Positions 7,795 to 17,332 of a stretch of 64,000 nucleotides of DNA are shown one piece after another (the stretch's first letter is position 1; the number at the start of each line of letters is the position of its first letter). The stretch is from Maricaulis sp039978735 (GTDB lineage Bacteria > Pseudomonadota > Alphaproteobacteria > Caulobacterales > Maricaulaceae), in NCBI RefSeq assembly GCF_039978735.1, contig NZ_JBDWAS010000007.1, forward strand, positions 62,001-126,000. Direction: 5' to 3'. Below the pieces are notes generated by a model. That model ran no database searches and was not told the origin of the DNA. It saw nothing but the letters and a program-made list of their open reading frames with translations. Made by a program: the position numbers and the translations under genes.

Positions 7795-10700
7795 GCGCGC
7801 GGATCTTCGATACGCCGGCCCCGCGCCTCTTCACCCTGCCGCCGCAGGACGATTTCCTTCGCACCGTTGCCCGCACCCTGCGCGCCGAGTTCGATGCGGC
7901 GGGCAATCCGGATGCCCTCACCCGCATCCTGATCCTCACGCCGACACGCCGGGCAGCCAAGGCGCTGGGCGACATCTTCGCCGAGGAAGCCGGTACCGGT
8001 GTCGCGCTCCTGCCGCTGATCCGGCCGATCGGCGATGTCGATGTCGACGATCCGCCCTTCGAGCCCGGCGAGCTGGCGGGTATCGCGCCGCCGCCCGTCT
8101 CGCCCGCCCGCCGCCGGTTCGAACTGGCGCGGCTGATCCTCGCCAAGGAAGCGGCCTTGGGCCGGCCGATCGGCATCGGCGGCGCGCTGGCGCTGGCCGA
8201 ACCGCTGGCGGCGTTGATGGATGATTTGGCGACCGAGGAAGTCGACGATCTCTCCGCCATCGACGAGGCCATGCGCGATCATCTGCCGGCTGACCGGCGC
8301 GAGGCGGTCGAGTTCATCGATATCGTCCAGCGTGTCTGGCCGGCGCGCCTGGCCGAACTGGGCCTCACCGATGCCGCGGCGCGTCGCTCACTCGTCCTGC
8401 GCAAGCTGATCGAGCGCTGGCAGACCAGTCCGCCCGATCATCCCGTTCTCGCCATCGGTTCGACCGGATCGATCCCGGCAGCCCGTGACCTGATGCAGGT
8501 AATCGCCGGCCTGCCGCAGGGTGCGGTCGTGCTGCCCGGTTTCGACTGGGATGCCGACGATAAAGCGTGGGCTGCTGTCGATGACGTGCATCCGCAATGG
8601 GCGATGAAGGAATTCGTGGCCCGGTGCGGGGTGGCGCGGTCCGATGTCCGCGCCTGGCCGGGCGCCGCCGAGGCGCGTCCCGCCGAGATGCGCCGCCGCC
8701 TGATTGCCGAGGCTTTGCGGCCGGCCGGGACGACGGATGAATGGATGTCGCGGATCGAGCATCTGCGCGGCCGTTTCGGCGACGACTTTTTCGAACGCGC
8801 ATTGTCGGGCCTTGCACTGATCGAGGCACCGGATCCGATCAGCGAGGCGCGGGCCTGCGCGCTGATGCTGCGCGAGACGCTGGAGACGCCCGACCGCACG
8901 GCCATCCTGGTCACACCCGACCGTGCGCTGGCGCGGCGGGTCTCGGCCGAGATGACCCGGTTCGGCGTCAAGCTGGACGATTCCGGCGGCGCTTCGCTGG
9001 CCGAGACACCGGCCGGGGCCTTCCTGACCCGCCTGCTCGACGTGGCCGAAGACCCCGGCAGCGTTGTCGCCCTGTCGGCGCTGTGGAGTTCCCCCCTGTT
9101 CAGCGCCGGTCATCCGCGCGGAACGGTCCACACCGTCCTGGCCAAGTTCGAGGCCGAGGCGCTGCGCGGCGCGCGGCCCGGACATGATTTTGCCGCCGTG
9201 CGCCAGCGGCTGGATGGCAAATATGTCGAGCTGTTCGAAGACGACAAGGCGCTGGTCCGGACACTGCTCGATGGTCTGGAACAAGCCTTCGCGCCGCTGA
9301 TCGATGGTGAGACGCGCAGCGCGGCGGCCTGGGCGGAAGCGCATGCCCGTGCGGCTGAAGCCCTGTCGGCGACACCGCAGGGCGAAGGGGCGCTGTGGGG
9401 CGGGGAAGGCGGTGAGGCGGCAGCCGGACTGGTCCGTTCGCTGCTGGAAGAGAGTGACAGCCTGCCGGAAATGTCGCTGGCTGACTATGCCGCCGCCGTG
9501 CGCGAACTGATCGGCGCGCGGCGTGTGCCGCCCAGGCTGGGCGTGCATCCGCGCCTGCAGGTTCTCGGTCCGCTGGAAGCGCGCCTGATTTCGGCCGACC
9601 GGGTGATCCTCGCCGGGCTCAATGAAGGCGTCTGGCCGGCGGGGCTGGGCGCGGACCCCTGGCTCTCGCGCGGCATGCGGATCGCGGCGGAGCTTGGTGC
9701 ACCGGAGCGGCGCTATGGTCTGGCAGCACACGACTTCGCCCAGCTCGCGGCCGCACCCGACGTGATCCTGACCCGGGCCGGCAAGGCCGATGGTGCGCCG
9801 ACCGTCGCCTCGCGCTGGGTCTGGCGTCTGAAGACACTCGCCAGCGGCGCGCTGGGCGAAGCCGGGGCTGAAGCCGCGCTGGCGCCGAAGACCGACTATC
9901 TCGCGCTCGCGCGCGTGCTCGACGAAACGGGCATTGCGCCAGTACCGGCGCCCAGGCCTGCCCCGTCTCCACCCGTTGCCGAACGGCCGCGCAAGCTGTC
10001 GATCACGGAAATCCGCACCTGGGTGCGCGATCCCTATTCTATCTTCGCGCGCCATGTTCTCGGCCTGCGCCGGCTCGATCCGGCCGACATGCCGCCGGGC
10101 GCGCGTGAGCGTGGTACGGCCCTGCACGCCGCGCTGCAGGATGTGGTGCCGCATTGGAGCAAGGCAGTGCCCGCCGATGCCGAGGACCAGCTTGTCGCGG
10201 CCGCGCAGCCCTACCTGCTTGAATGGGGATTCCAGCCGGGCGAGATGGCGGTGGAACTGGCCCGCTTCCGCCGGGCTGCGGCCTGGCTGGTCGCCTGGGA
10301 AAGGCGCCGTCGCGATCTCGGCATCACGGTCGACCAGGTGGAGATCCGGGGCGAGCGGAGGCTGGACGGGCCGGCCGGCGATTTCGTGCTCTACGGACGG
10401 GCTGACCGGTTCGACCGTCATCCCGATGGCCGGATCGATGTGATCGACTACAAGACCGGCTCCAGCGCCTCGCCCAAGGAAGTCGCAGCAGGGTTCGATC
10501 CGCAATTGCCGCTGACCGCCGCGATTGCGGCAGTGGAAAACGGCTTTCCCGACCTGGCTGCCGCACCGGTGGCGGGGCTCTACTATCTGGCCCTGCCCGG
10601 TAATGCGAAGGGCGGCGAGGAGCGGCGTGTGGACAGTGGCCGCAACCAGCCGGACGCCATGGAGATGGCGGAGAAGGCGCTGGAGGACCTCACCGGCTGG

Positions 10701-10841
10701 ATCGCCCGTTTCGATGACGAAACGATGCCGTACGAAAGCCAGACGCGCGCCAAGTATACCAATGATTACGGCGATTTCGACCATCTCGCCCGCCGTGGGG
10801 AATGGGCGAGTGCGCCGGACGGGTCGGAGGGCGATACATGA
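7791..10841 (+). CDS. addB: Double-strand break repair protein AddB (alphaproteobacterial type)
   Basis: A 1016-residue protein starting at GTG 7791, which overlaps the murU stop by four bases. The N-terminal half resembles an inactivated UvrD-like helicase. The C-terminal RecB-like nuclease domain is marked by VIDYKTG at about residues 884-890 and by the ITEIRTWVRDPYSIFAR region before it. AddB works with AddA to process DNA ends and load RecA, replacing RecBCD. The start is supported by the overlap and by the lack of a better upstream start. Confidence 0.93.
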   Translation: MSARIFDTPAPRLFTLPPQDDFLRTVARTLRAEFDAAGNPDALTRILILTPTRRAAKALGDIFAEEAGTGVALLPLIRPIGDVDVDDPPFEPGELAGIAPPPVSPARRRFELARLILAKEAALGRPIGIGGALALAEPLAALMDDLATEEVDDLSAIDEAMRDHLPADRREAVEFIDIVQRVWPARLAELGLTDAAARRSLVLRKLIERWQTSPPDHPVLAIGSTGSIPAARDLMQVIAGLPQGAVVLPGFDWDADDKAWAAVDDVHPQWAMKEFVARCGVARSDVRAWPGAAEARPAEMRRRLIAEALRPAGTTDEWMSRIEHLRGRFGDDFFERALSGLALIEAPDPISEARACALMLRETLETPDRTAILVTPDRALARRVSAEMTRFGVKLDDSGGASLAETPAGAFLTRLLDVAEDPGSVVALSALWSSPLFSAGHPRGTVHTVLAKFEAEALRGARPGHDFAAVRQRLDGKYVELFEDDKALVRTLLDGLEQAFAPLIDGETRSAAAWAEAHARAAEALSATPQGEGALWGGEGGEAAAGLVRSLLEESDSLPEMSLADYAAAVRELIGARRVPPRLGVHPRLQVLGPLEARLISADRVILAGLNEGVWPAGLGADPWLSRGMRIAAELGAPERRYGLAAHDFAQLAAAPDVILTRAGKADGAPTVASRWVWRLKTLASGALGEAGAEAALAPKTDYLALARVLDETGIAPVPAPRPAPSPPVAERPRKLSITEIRTWVRDPYSIFARHVLGLRRLDPADMPPGARERGTALHAALQDVVPHWSKAVPADAEDQLVAAAQPYLLEWGFQPGEMAVELARFRRAAAWLVAWERRRRDLGITVDQVEIRGERRLDGPAGDFVLYGRADRFDRHPDGRIDVIDYKTGSSASPKEVAAGFDPQLPLTAAIAAVENGFPDLAAAPVAGLYYLALPGNAKGGEERRVDSGRNQPDAMEMAEKALEDLTGWIARFDDETMPYESQTRAKYTNDYGDFDHLARRGEWASAPDGSEGDT

Positions 10842-13800
10842 ACGCGCCCGGTTTCGACGACACGATCCGCGCTGCCGCCTCCGACGCCCAGAAGCGGGCC
10901 GCCCATCACGGCGTCAGCGTCTTCGTGGAGGCCAATGCCGGTTCGGGCAAGACCCGCGTCCTGGTCGACCGCGTGGTGAACATCCTGCTCCAGGGCGTCG
11001 CGCCGGAGGAAATCCTCTGCGTCACCTACACCAAGGCCGCCGCCGCCGAGATGAAGGATCGTCTCTTCACCCGTCTGGGGCGCTGGTCGGTCGCGGGGGC
11101 GGAGGAGCTCGAGCGCGACCTGAAGGAACAGCTGGGTCATGAAGATCTGCCGGTCGGGCAGATCGAGGATGCGCGCCGCCTGTTTGCCCGTGCCCTGGAA
11201 ACGCCCGGCGGCCTGAAGATCCAGACCATCCACGCCTTCTGCGAAAACCTGCTGCGGCGCTTCCCGCTGGAAGCCGGTGCTCCGCCCGGCTTCGACACGC
11301 TCGACGAGGCCGAGGCGGCCCGCCGGATCGACGCGGCGCGCCAGCGTGTGCTGTGTGCCCTGCCGCCGGAAACGGTGGATCTGGTCCTGCGCACCGGCGG
11401 GCCGGACGCGTTTGCCTCCATCATGGGCTGGGCCCGCGGCCGCCGGCATGATTTCCGCGATGCGCTCGACCGGGCCGGCGGTCCGGACGGGCTGGTCGAC
11501 AGACTCTATGCCACGCTCGGCCTGCAAGCCGGTGCAACGGCGGATGCGCTGAAGGCCCAAGCCTGGGCGCAGGCACCGCACGATCATCTGGAAGAAACGG
11601 TCATTGTCCAGCGCAATCATGGCAGCAAGACCGATGCCGGGCGCGCCGACCTGATTGAACAAGCCCTGAAGTCCGCCCGCGCCGAAGACGCGTTCGATCT
11701 CTATGTCCAGGTTTTCTTCACCGACAAGGGGCGCGGCACAGCGGCCAAATCGCTGATCACGGCAGGCTGCGACAAGGTTGCGCCGAGTGTGAAGCCGATG
11801 CTGGAGCGCGAGTGTGCCCGGCTGGAAAAGATCCGCGACCAGGTCCGTGCGGCCGCTGTGGCGGAAGCCAGCGCGGCGGCGATCCATATCGCGGCGCGTT
11901 TTGTCGAGGCCTATGAGGACGAGCTGCAACGCCGCCGGGCGCTTGATTTCGACGACCTTGTCCGGCTGGCCGGAGACCTCCTGCGGCCGGAAAACGCGTT
12001 TTCCGGCTGGGTCGGTTACAAGCTCGACGGCACGCTGGCGCATGCACTGATCGACGAGGCCCAGGACACTGCGCCGCGGCAGTGGGACATGATCCGCGGT
12101 CTGACGGCGGAATTCTTCGCCGGTGCAGGTGCGCGCGAAAGCGGGCGGACGCTCTTCATCGTCGGCGATGAGAAACAGTCGATCTATTCCTTCCAGGGTG
12201 CCGAACCGGCCCGCTTCATGGAAGAAGGCGACCGCCTGGCCGCGGCCGCCAGCGCCGCCGAGCTGGGTTTCGAACGCCCCGGCCTGGATGTGTCCTTCCG
12301 TTCGGCGCCGGAGATCCTCGCCGCTGTGGATCAGGCCTTCGCGCCGGAAGCGGCTGCCTTCATGGCGCCGGAGACGAAATTCCAGGCGTCCGACCGCCCC
12401 TTCGCCCGCTATCAGAGCCACCGCGCTGCGCGCATGAACACGCCCGGCTGTGTCGAGTTCTGGCCCGCCGTGCCCAAGCCGGAAAGCGTCGAGGAAGCCT
12501 CGATCTTCGATCCGGTCGATGCGAGCGCGCGCGGCTCGGCGCGGGATATCCTGGCCGAGACGGTCGCCGAGGAGATCCGCGCCATGCTGGCGCGCGGTGA
12601 CGGGGTCTGGGAAGAGACGCGCGGCGCGTTCAGCCAGCGCCCCGTCCGGCCCGGCGATATCGCCATCCTCGTCTGGCGCCGCACGGGCGGCTTCTTCGAG
12701 GAAGTGATCCGCCAGCTCAAGCTGAAGGGCGTGCCCGTGGCGGGTGCCGACCGCATGGTGCTCAAGGAGCAGACGGCGGTGAAGGACATGCTGGCGCTGG
12801 CGCGCTTCGCGATCACGCCGGGGGACGATCTGGCGCTGGCCGAACTGCTCAAATCACCCTTCTTCGATCCCGCAGACGGCGGTCTGCCGGCGATCGATGA
12901 TGATGTGCTGCTCGATCTGGCCCGCCGCCGCACCTCAACGCGTCGCGGCACGCTGTGGAGCGCGCTCTTCACCAGCGACGATCCGCGCCTGTTCGAGGCG
13001 CGCGACGCCCTCAAGGCCGTGCGCGACGCAGCCGACAGCGACCGGCTCTACGATCTCTTCGCCAGCTTTCTCAATGCGCGCACGCCGACCGGCGAGACAC
13101 GCTGGGCGCGGGTCTATGCACGCCTGGGCGAGGAGGCACGCGATCCGCTGGAGGAGTTCCTGGCGCGGGCGCTGGATCATGAGCGCGAGGGCGGCGGGGC
13201 GCTGTCCTCCTTCCTTGCGGCGATCGGGACCGAAGATACCCAGCTCAAGCGCGAGATGAGCCATGACCGGGACGAGGTCCAGGTGATGACGGTGCACGCC
13301 TCCAAGGGGCTGGAGCGGCCGGTCATCATCCTGCCGGACACGACGCGCTCACCGCTCACCGGCAAGGGCGATGCGATCCTTTCCCATCCGGAAGCCGGTC
13401 TCATCTGGTCGCAGCGCAAGGCGGAGGACCCGCCGGTCGTGGCCGAACTGCGTGAAGCCGCCGCCAACCGGCTGAAGGCCGAGCATGGCCGCCTGCTCTA
13501 TGTCGCCCTTACCCGCGCGCGCGACCGGCTGATCGTGTGCGGCTGGCGTCAGGGCGCCGGCGCGCTGGGCCAGATCTCTGATGACAGCTGGTATGCGCGC
13601 CTGGCCGAACATTGGGGCGGCGAGGGCTGGGACGAGATCGAGACGCCGCTGTCTGCCCGTATCGAGGATATCGGCAGCGGTCTGCGTTTCGGGCCTGCGC
13701 CGGTGGCGCTGGGTGCGGCCGAACGGACCCGCCGTGCGGTCATCGACATCCCGGACTGGGCGCGCATTCCGGCCCGCAGCGAACAGTCCGGTGTGCGTGG

Positions 13801-14398
13801 CGTGGCGCCGTCGAGCTTCCTCGGTGGCGAGGAGGCGGATTTCGAACCGCCGGTTCTCTCGCCGCTTGCGGATCCGGGCGCGCACCGCTTCCGTCGCGGC
13901 GATGTGATCCACAAACTCCTGCAGACCCTGCCAGACCTCGCCCGTGAGCGCCGGCGCGAGGCGGCGGAGCGCTTCGTAGCGGCCCAGCCCGATTTCTCCG
14001 ACGCCGACCGGCAGGTGATGATCGAAGAGACGCTGGGTATTCTCGACCATCCGGACTTTGCCCCCCTGTTCGGTCCAGGCAGCCGGGCCGAGGTGTCGCT
14101 CGTCGGCCGGGCGCCGGATCTTCCCGGAAATGTGATCGTGCGCGGTCAGGTCGACCGGCTGGTGGTGACGGACAGCGAAGTGCTGATCGTCGACTACAAG
14201 ACCAATCGCCCGCCGCCGGAAGACGTTGCTGCAGTGGCGAAAGTGTATATCGGCCAGCTGGCGACCTACCGCGCCCTGCTCCGCGCGGTTCATCCCGGAA
14301 AAACGGTACGTTGCGCCCTGCTCTGGACGGATGCAGCACGGCTCATGGAAGTGGCAGACGAGGTGATGGACGCCGTGCTGGACGGGGCGACGGCTTGA
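10838..14398 (+). CDS. addA: Double-strand break repair helicase-nuclease AddA
   Basis: An 1186-residue UvrD/Rep-family helicase fused to a RecB-type nuclease. Visible are the Q-motif-like ASDAQKRAAHH, Walker A ANAGSGKT (residues 32-39), TYTKAAAAEM (motif Ia), LIDEAQDTAP (motif II), VGDEKQSIYSFQGA (motif III), VMTVHASKGLE (motif V), VALTRARDRL (motif VI) and the nuclease VDYKTN near residue 1119. ATG at 10838 overlaps the addB stop as ATGA. The longer frame starting at 10802 would reach back into addB and is not needed. Confidence 0.95.
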   Translation: MNAPGFDDTIRAAASDAQKRAAHHGVSVFVEANAGSGKTRVLVDRVVNILLQGVAPEEILCVTYTKAAAAEMKDRLFTRLGRWSVAGAEELERDLKEQLGHEDLPVGQIEDARRLFARALETPGGLKIQTIHAFCENLLRRFPLEAGAPPGFDTLDEAEAARRIDAARQRVLCALPPETVDLVLRTGGPDAFASIMGWARGRRHDFRDALDRAGGPDGLVDRLYATLGLQAGATADALKAQAWAQAPHDHLEETVIVQRNHGSKTDAGRADLIEQALKSARAEDAFDLYVQVFFTDKGRGTAAKSLITAGCDKVAPSVKPMLERECARLEKIRDQVRAAAVAEASAAAIHIAARFVEAYEDELQRRRALDFDDLVRLAGDLLRPENAFSGWVGYKLDGTLAHALIDEAQDTAPRQWDMIRGLTAEFFAGAGARESGRTLFIVGDEKQSIYSFQGAEPARFMEEGDRLAAAASAAELGFERPGLDVSFRSAPEILAAVDQAFAPEAAAFMAPETKFQASDRPFARYQSHRAARMNTPGCVEFWPAVPKPESVEEASIFDPVDASARGSARDILAETVAEEIRAMLARGDGVWEETRGAFSQRPVRPGDIAILVWRRTGGFFEEVIRQLKLKGVPVAGADRMVLKEQTAVKDMLALARFAITPGDDLALAELLKSPFFDPADGGLPAIDDDVLLDLARRRTSTRRGTLWSALFTSDDPRLFEARDALKAVRDAADSDRLYDLFASFLNARTPTGETRWARVYARLGEEARDPLEEFLARALDHEREGGGALSSFLAAIGTEDTQLKREMSHDRDEVQVMTVHASKGLERPVIILPDTTRSPLTGKGDAILSHPEAGLIWSQRKAEDPPVVAELREAAANRLKAEHGRLLYVALTRARDRLIVCGWRQGAGALGQISDDSWYARLAEHWGGEGWDEIETPLSARIEDIGSGLRFGPAPVALGAAERTRRAVIDIPDWARIPARSEQSGVRGVAPSSFLGGEEADFEPPVLSPLADPGAHRFRRGDVIHKLLQTLPDLARERRREAAERFVAAQPDFSDADRQVMIEETLGILDHPDFAPLFGPGSRAEVSLVGRAPDLPGNVIVRGQVDRLVVTDSEVLIVDYKTNRPPPEDVAAVAKVYIGQLATYRALLRAVHPGKTVRCALLWTDAARLMEVADEVMDAVLDGATA

Positions 14399-14491
14399 CG
14401 GCGGCGGCGGGTCTCCTTACCTCACGCGCCATCCATCGTGTCCGGATCTTCGGGCACATGTTCGTTAAAGGCCCGAAAAAAGGAGTTTCCC

Positions 14492-14812
14492 ATGGCGACC
14501 AAGGCGGTCAGCGATGAATCCTTCGAAAGCGACGTTCTCAATGCACTCGGTCCGGTCCTCGTGGACTTCTGGGCCGAATGGTGCGGGCCCTGCAAGCAGA
14601 TCGCCCCGGCGCTCGAGGAAATTTCCGACGAGATGGCCGGCGAGCTGACCATCGCCAAGGTGAATATCGACGACCACCCGATGACGCCCGGCAAGTATGG
14701 CGTGCGCGGCATCCCGACCATGATGATCTTCAAGGACGGCCAGGTCGTCTCCACCAAGATCGGTGCCATGGCCAAGGGCAAGATCTCTGAGTGGGTGAAG
14801 GAAAGCCTCTAG
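14492..14812 (+). CDS. trxA: Thioredoxin
   Basis: A 106-residue canonical thioredoxin with active site WCGPC at residues 30-34 and the cis-Pro in RGIPTMMIF. It reduces protein disulfides in the cytoplasm using NADPH via thioredoxin reductase. ATG at 14492 follows an AGGAG site in AAAAAAGGAGTTTCCC, and length is exactly that of the family. It ends the tsaE-addA operon region and is followed by a strong terminator. Confidence 0.97.
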   Translation: MATKAVSDESFESDVLNALGPVLVDFWAEWCGPCKQIAPALEEISDEMAGELTIAKVNIDDHPMTPGKYGVRGIPTMMIFKDGQVVSTKIGAMAKGKISEWVKESL

Positions 14813-14837
14813 GCTTCCCGACGCTTTTCGAATGCTG

Positions 14838-14870
14838 AAACGGGCGCTCCGATGGGGCGCCCGTTTTCGT
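14838..14870 (+). terminator. Rho-independent terminator after trxA
   Basis: An 11-bp stem (one G-T pair) with a short GAT loop, ACGGGCGCTCC / GGGGCGCCCGT, is followed by TTTTCGTTCT. It lies 26 bases after the trxA stop. Confidence 0.85.
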
Positions 14871-14891
14871 TCTGGCTGGCCGGGACGCCGG

Positions 14892-15905
14892 TCATTCCCG
14901 CGCAAGCGCAGCCAGGGCGGTGTCCAGGGCCGCGTCTGCGGGTACGGCGATATGGGGAGACACACCGGCACCTTCGATCCGGCCATTGGCAAAAGAGTAA
15001 TAGTCGGCGATCGGCAGGGCGAGGTGCAGATCGCCCGGCAGCTCGTACATCGTTTGTGACAGCATCTGTCCGGCGGTGGTTTCGCCGACAAGCTGCGCGC
15101 GGCCTGAGGCCTTGAACGCATCGGCGGCCATTTCGGCAGCGCTGGCGGTGCGTGCGCTGGTCAGGACATAGACCGGGCCGTCGAACTGTGCCTCGTCCGG
15201 CACAAAGCGGATACGGGTAATCTCCGCGATCTGGACATGCTCCCAAAAGGAACGCACCGACCAGCCCTCCCAGGGGGAGACGCCGTCGACATCGTCCAGC
15301 CTGGGCGCCCGTTCCATCCGGGCATTCCACGGCTGAGACACGAACGCTCCGGCGTCCAGCGGCTCGGTCAGGACATGTTCGACCAGCGGCTTCACCGCAA
15401 AGGCTCCGCCGCCGTTCTCGCGCAGGTCGATGATCAGGCCGCGCGCGCTGTGCGCGGCAATTGTGTCATAGGCCGCATCGATCTCCTCGATCGTGTCCTG
15501 GCCCATCATCGTGTTGACCGTCAGCACCGCGATGTCGTCCCGCCAGCTGAGGACTGCACCCCCGCCGCCCACGCGCATCGTATCAATATAGGTAATCATC
15601 TGCTCCAGCGGCATGGAGGCTTCGCTGAGCTGGACATGGGAGAACGGGCCATCGTGCCAGATATCGTGGAAACCGGAGACGAACGCTTCCCGGCTTTCCG
15701 CGGTTTGCGCCAGATGCTCAACCTGTTCCGACACGCGGGCATAGGCCGGCGACGACAAGGCCTCCGGGTCATAGACATGATCGCGCAAGAGCCGGTCGAT
15801 ATCGTCGGCCAGCGCCGGCAGGTCGAGCGGCGCATCGGTTTCCTGTGCGAGGACAGGCAGAGAGAGAAGAAGGCTTGCGGCGAGGCCGCTGATCAAAGGT
15901 CGCAT
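14892..15905 (-). CDS. S41-family secreted peptidase
   Basis: A 337-residue protein with a clear signal peptide (MRPLISGLAASLLLSLPVLAQ). The second half is an S41 (C-terminal-processing/TSP-like) fold: LIIDLRENGGGAF, then TSARTASAAEMAADAF carrying the nucleophile Ser, and GETTAGQML. No clear PDZ domain is visible, so it resembles stand-alone S41 hydrolases that act on peptides in the periplasm. ATG at 15905 is chosen because it opens the signal peptide. A longer frame upstream would run through folC. It is separated from folC by about 80 bases and may be read from its own promoter. Confidence 0.85.
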   Translation of the reverse strand: MRPLISGLAASLLLSLPVLAQETDAPLDLPALADDIDRLLRDHVYDPEALSSPAYARVSEQVEHLAQTAESREAFVSGFHDIWHDGPFSHVQLSEASMPLEQMITYIDTMRVGGGGAVLSWRDDIAVLTVNTMMGQDTIEEIDAAYDTIAAHSARGLIIDLRENGGGAFAVKPLVEHVLTEPLDAGAFVSQPWNARMERAPRLDDVDGVSPWEGWSVRSFWEHVQIAEITRIRFVPDEAQFDGPVYVLTSARTASAAEMAADAFKASGRAQLVGETTAGQMLSQTMYELPGDLHLALPIADYYSFANGRIEGAGVSPHIAVPADAALDTALAALARE

Positions 15906-15985
15906 GGAAACTCCGGGCAGTGTGGATCTGTCCGGTAGATGCTGCGACCGGGCGCGCCGGATGCAGGTCTCACAGCTTCGTGATC

Positions 15986-17332
15986 TCAGCCCGGCGTCCT
16001 GTGCGGTGGCGCGTCGCCGAGGGCGAGGGCTTCGCCGGCGAGGTAGAGCGATCCGCCGATCAGGATGCGCGGCGCAGGATGTTCCTTGGCGGCATTCTTC
16101 ATGGCCGGGATCAGGCCGCTGGCGATCTCCGCCTTTACACCGCCGGCCTGGCAGGCGGCGACGACCTCGTGTGCGGATTGCGAGCCGCCGCGGCCGGACT
16201 TGAACTCCACCGCGATGAGGCGGCGCGCCAGGCCGGAAAACTGGCTGCACCAGGCGGTGACGTCCTTGTTGGGCGAGAAACCGGCAATGATGACCAGCGG
16301 GCGCTCGTCGCGCTCGTCCATGTCGGCGAGGGCGTGGGAGAGGGCCTTGGCGGCGGCTTCGTTGTGGCCGCCATCGAGCCAGAGCTCGGCGCCGGCCTTG
16401 CGCGCGATCTCGCCGAGCGGACCGCGGGTGATGCTCTGCAGGCGGGCCGGCCAGGTCGCATTGGCAATACCGGCGGCCGCGGCGCTCTCGGGCCATTGCA
16501 GCACGGCGGCTGCGGCCGCGGCGGCCCCGGCATTGAGGATCTGGTGCGGGCCCAGCAGGCCGGGAGCAGGCAGGTCCCAGACGCGGCTTTCATCTTCGTA
16601 GATCAGCCGCCCGTGCTGGATATAGGCATTATAGTCGCGGCCCCAGACAAAGGCCGGAGCGCCCACCTTGGCGGCCTCGTCCAGAATGGCGGCTTCGGCA
16701 TCGTCGACCTGGTTGCCGACCACGACCGGAACGCCGAACTTGCAGATGCCGGCCTTCTCCCGCGCGATCTGGCGCAGATCGGATCCCAGGAATTCCTGGT
16801 GGTCGAGACTGACCGGCGTGATCACGCTCAGCGCGGGCCGGGCGATGACATTGGTGGCGTCGAAACGGCCGCCCAGGCCGACTTCCAGGATCAGCCGGTC
16901 GGCCGGATGTTCGGAAAAGAGCAGCAGGGCCGCCGCCGTGGTGATTTCGAAAAAGGTGATCGGCTCGCCGAAATTCGCCGCCTCGCAGCGGGCAAAGGCC
17001 TCGATCAGCGTCTTGTCGTCGACCGGGGTCGAGTCGAGCAGGATGCGTTCGTTGAAATTCACCAGGTGCGGCGAGGTGTAGATATGCACCCGCTCGCCCT
17101 TGGTGCGAGCCATCTCGGCCAGATAGGCACAGGTCGAGCCCTTGCCATTGGTTCCGGCGACATGGACGGTCGGCGGCAGATGGTCCTGGGGATTGCCCAG
17201 CGCCGTCAGAAGGCGCTGCAGGCGTCCAAGGGAAAGATCGATTTTCTGCGGGTGCAGGCTCGCAAGGCGCACCAGCGCGTCATCAAGGTCCTGACGGCGC
17301 GTGCTAATGGCTGCCCCCGTCGCTGGCCACAT
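15986..17332 (-). CDS. folC: Bifunctional dihydrofolate/folylpolyglutamate synthase
   Basis: A 448-residue Mur-ligase-fold enzyme. ATP loop HVAGTNGKGST (about residues 57-67), TSPHLVNFNERI, the glycine-rich EVGLGGRFDATN, and DGGHNEAA in the C-terminal domain identify FolC. It adds glutamate to dihydropteroate and to folates. Its ATG overlaps the 3' end of accD by 29 bases, so the two are probably coupled. The accD-folC adjacency after the trp genes is typical of alphaproteobacteria. Confidence 0.95.
   Translation of the reverse strand: MWPATGAAISTRRQDLDDALVRLASLHPQKIDLSLGRLQRLLTALGNPQDHLPPTVHVAGTNGKGSTCAYLAEMARTKGERVHIYTSPHLVNFNERILLDSTPVDDKTLIEAFARCEAANFGEPITFFEITTAAALLLFSEHPADRLILEVGLGGRFDATNVIARPALSVITPVSLDHQEFLGSDLRQIAREKAGICKFGVPVVVGNQVDDAEAAILDEAAKVGAPAFVWGRDYNAYIQHGRLIYEDESRVWDLPAPGLLGPHQILNAGAAAAAAAVLQWPESAAAAGIANATWPARLQSITRGPLGEIARKAGAELWLDGGHNEAAAKALSHALADMDERDERPLVIIAGFSPNKDVTAWCSQFSGLARRLIAVEFKSGRGGSQSAHEVVAACQAGGVKAEIASGLIPAMKNAAKEHPAPRILIGGSLYLAGEALALGDAPPHRTPG

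Noticed and set aside
8388..10784. 798-codon minus-strand frame over addB
   Set aside because: Antisense shadow without motifs; addB is unambiguous.
14892..16496. Extended S41 peptidase start to 16496
   Set aside because: The extra N-terminus is an out-of-frame reading of folC. The true start with a signal peptide is 15905.
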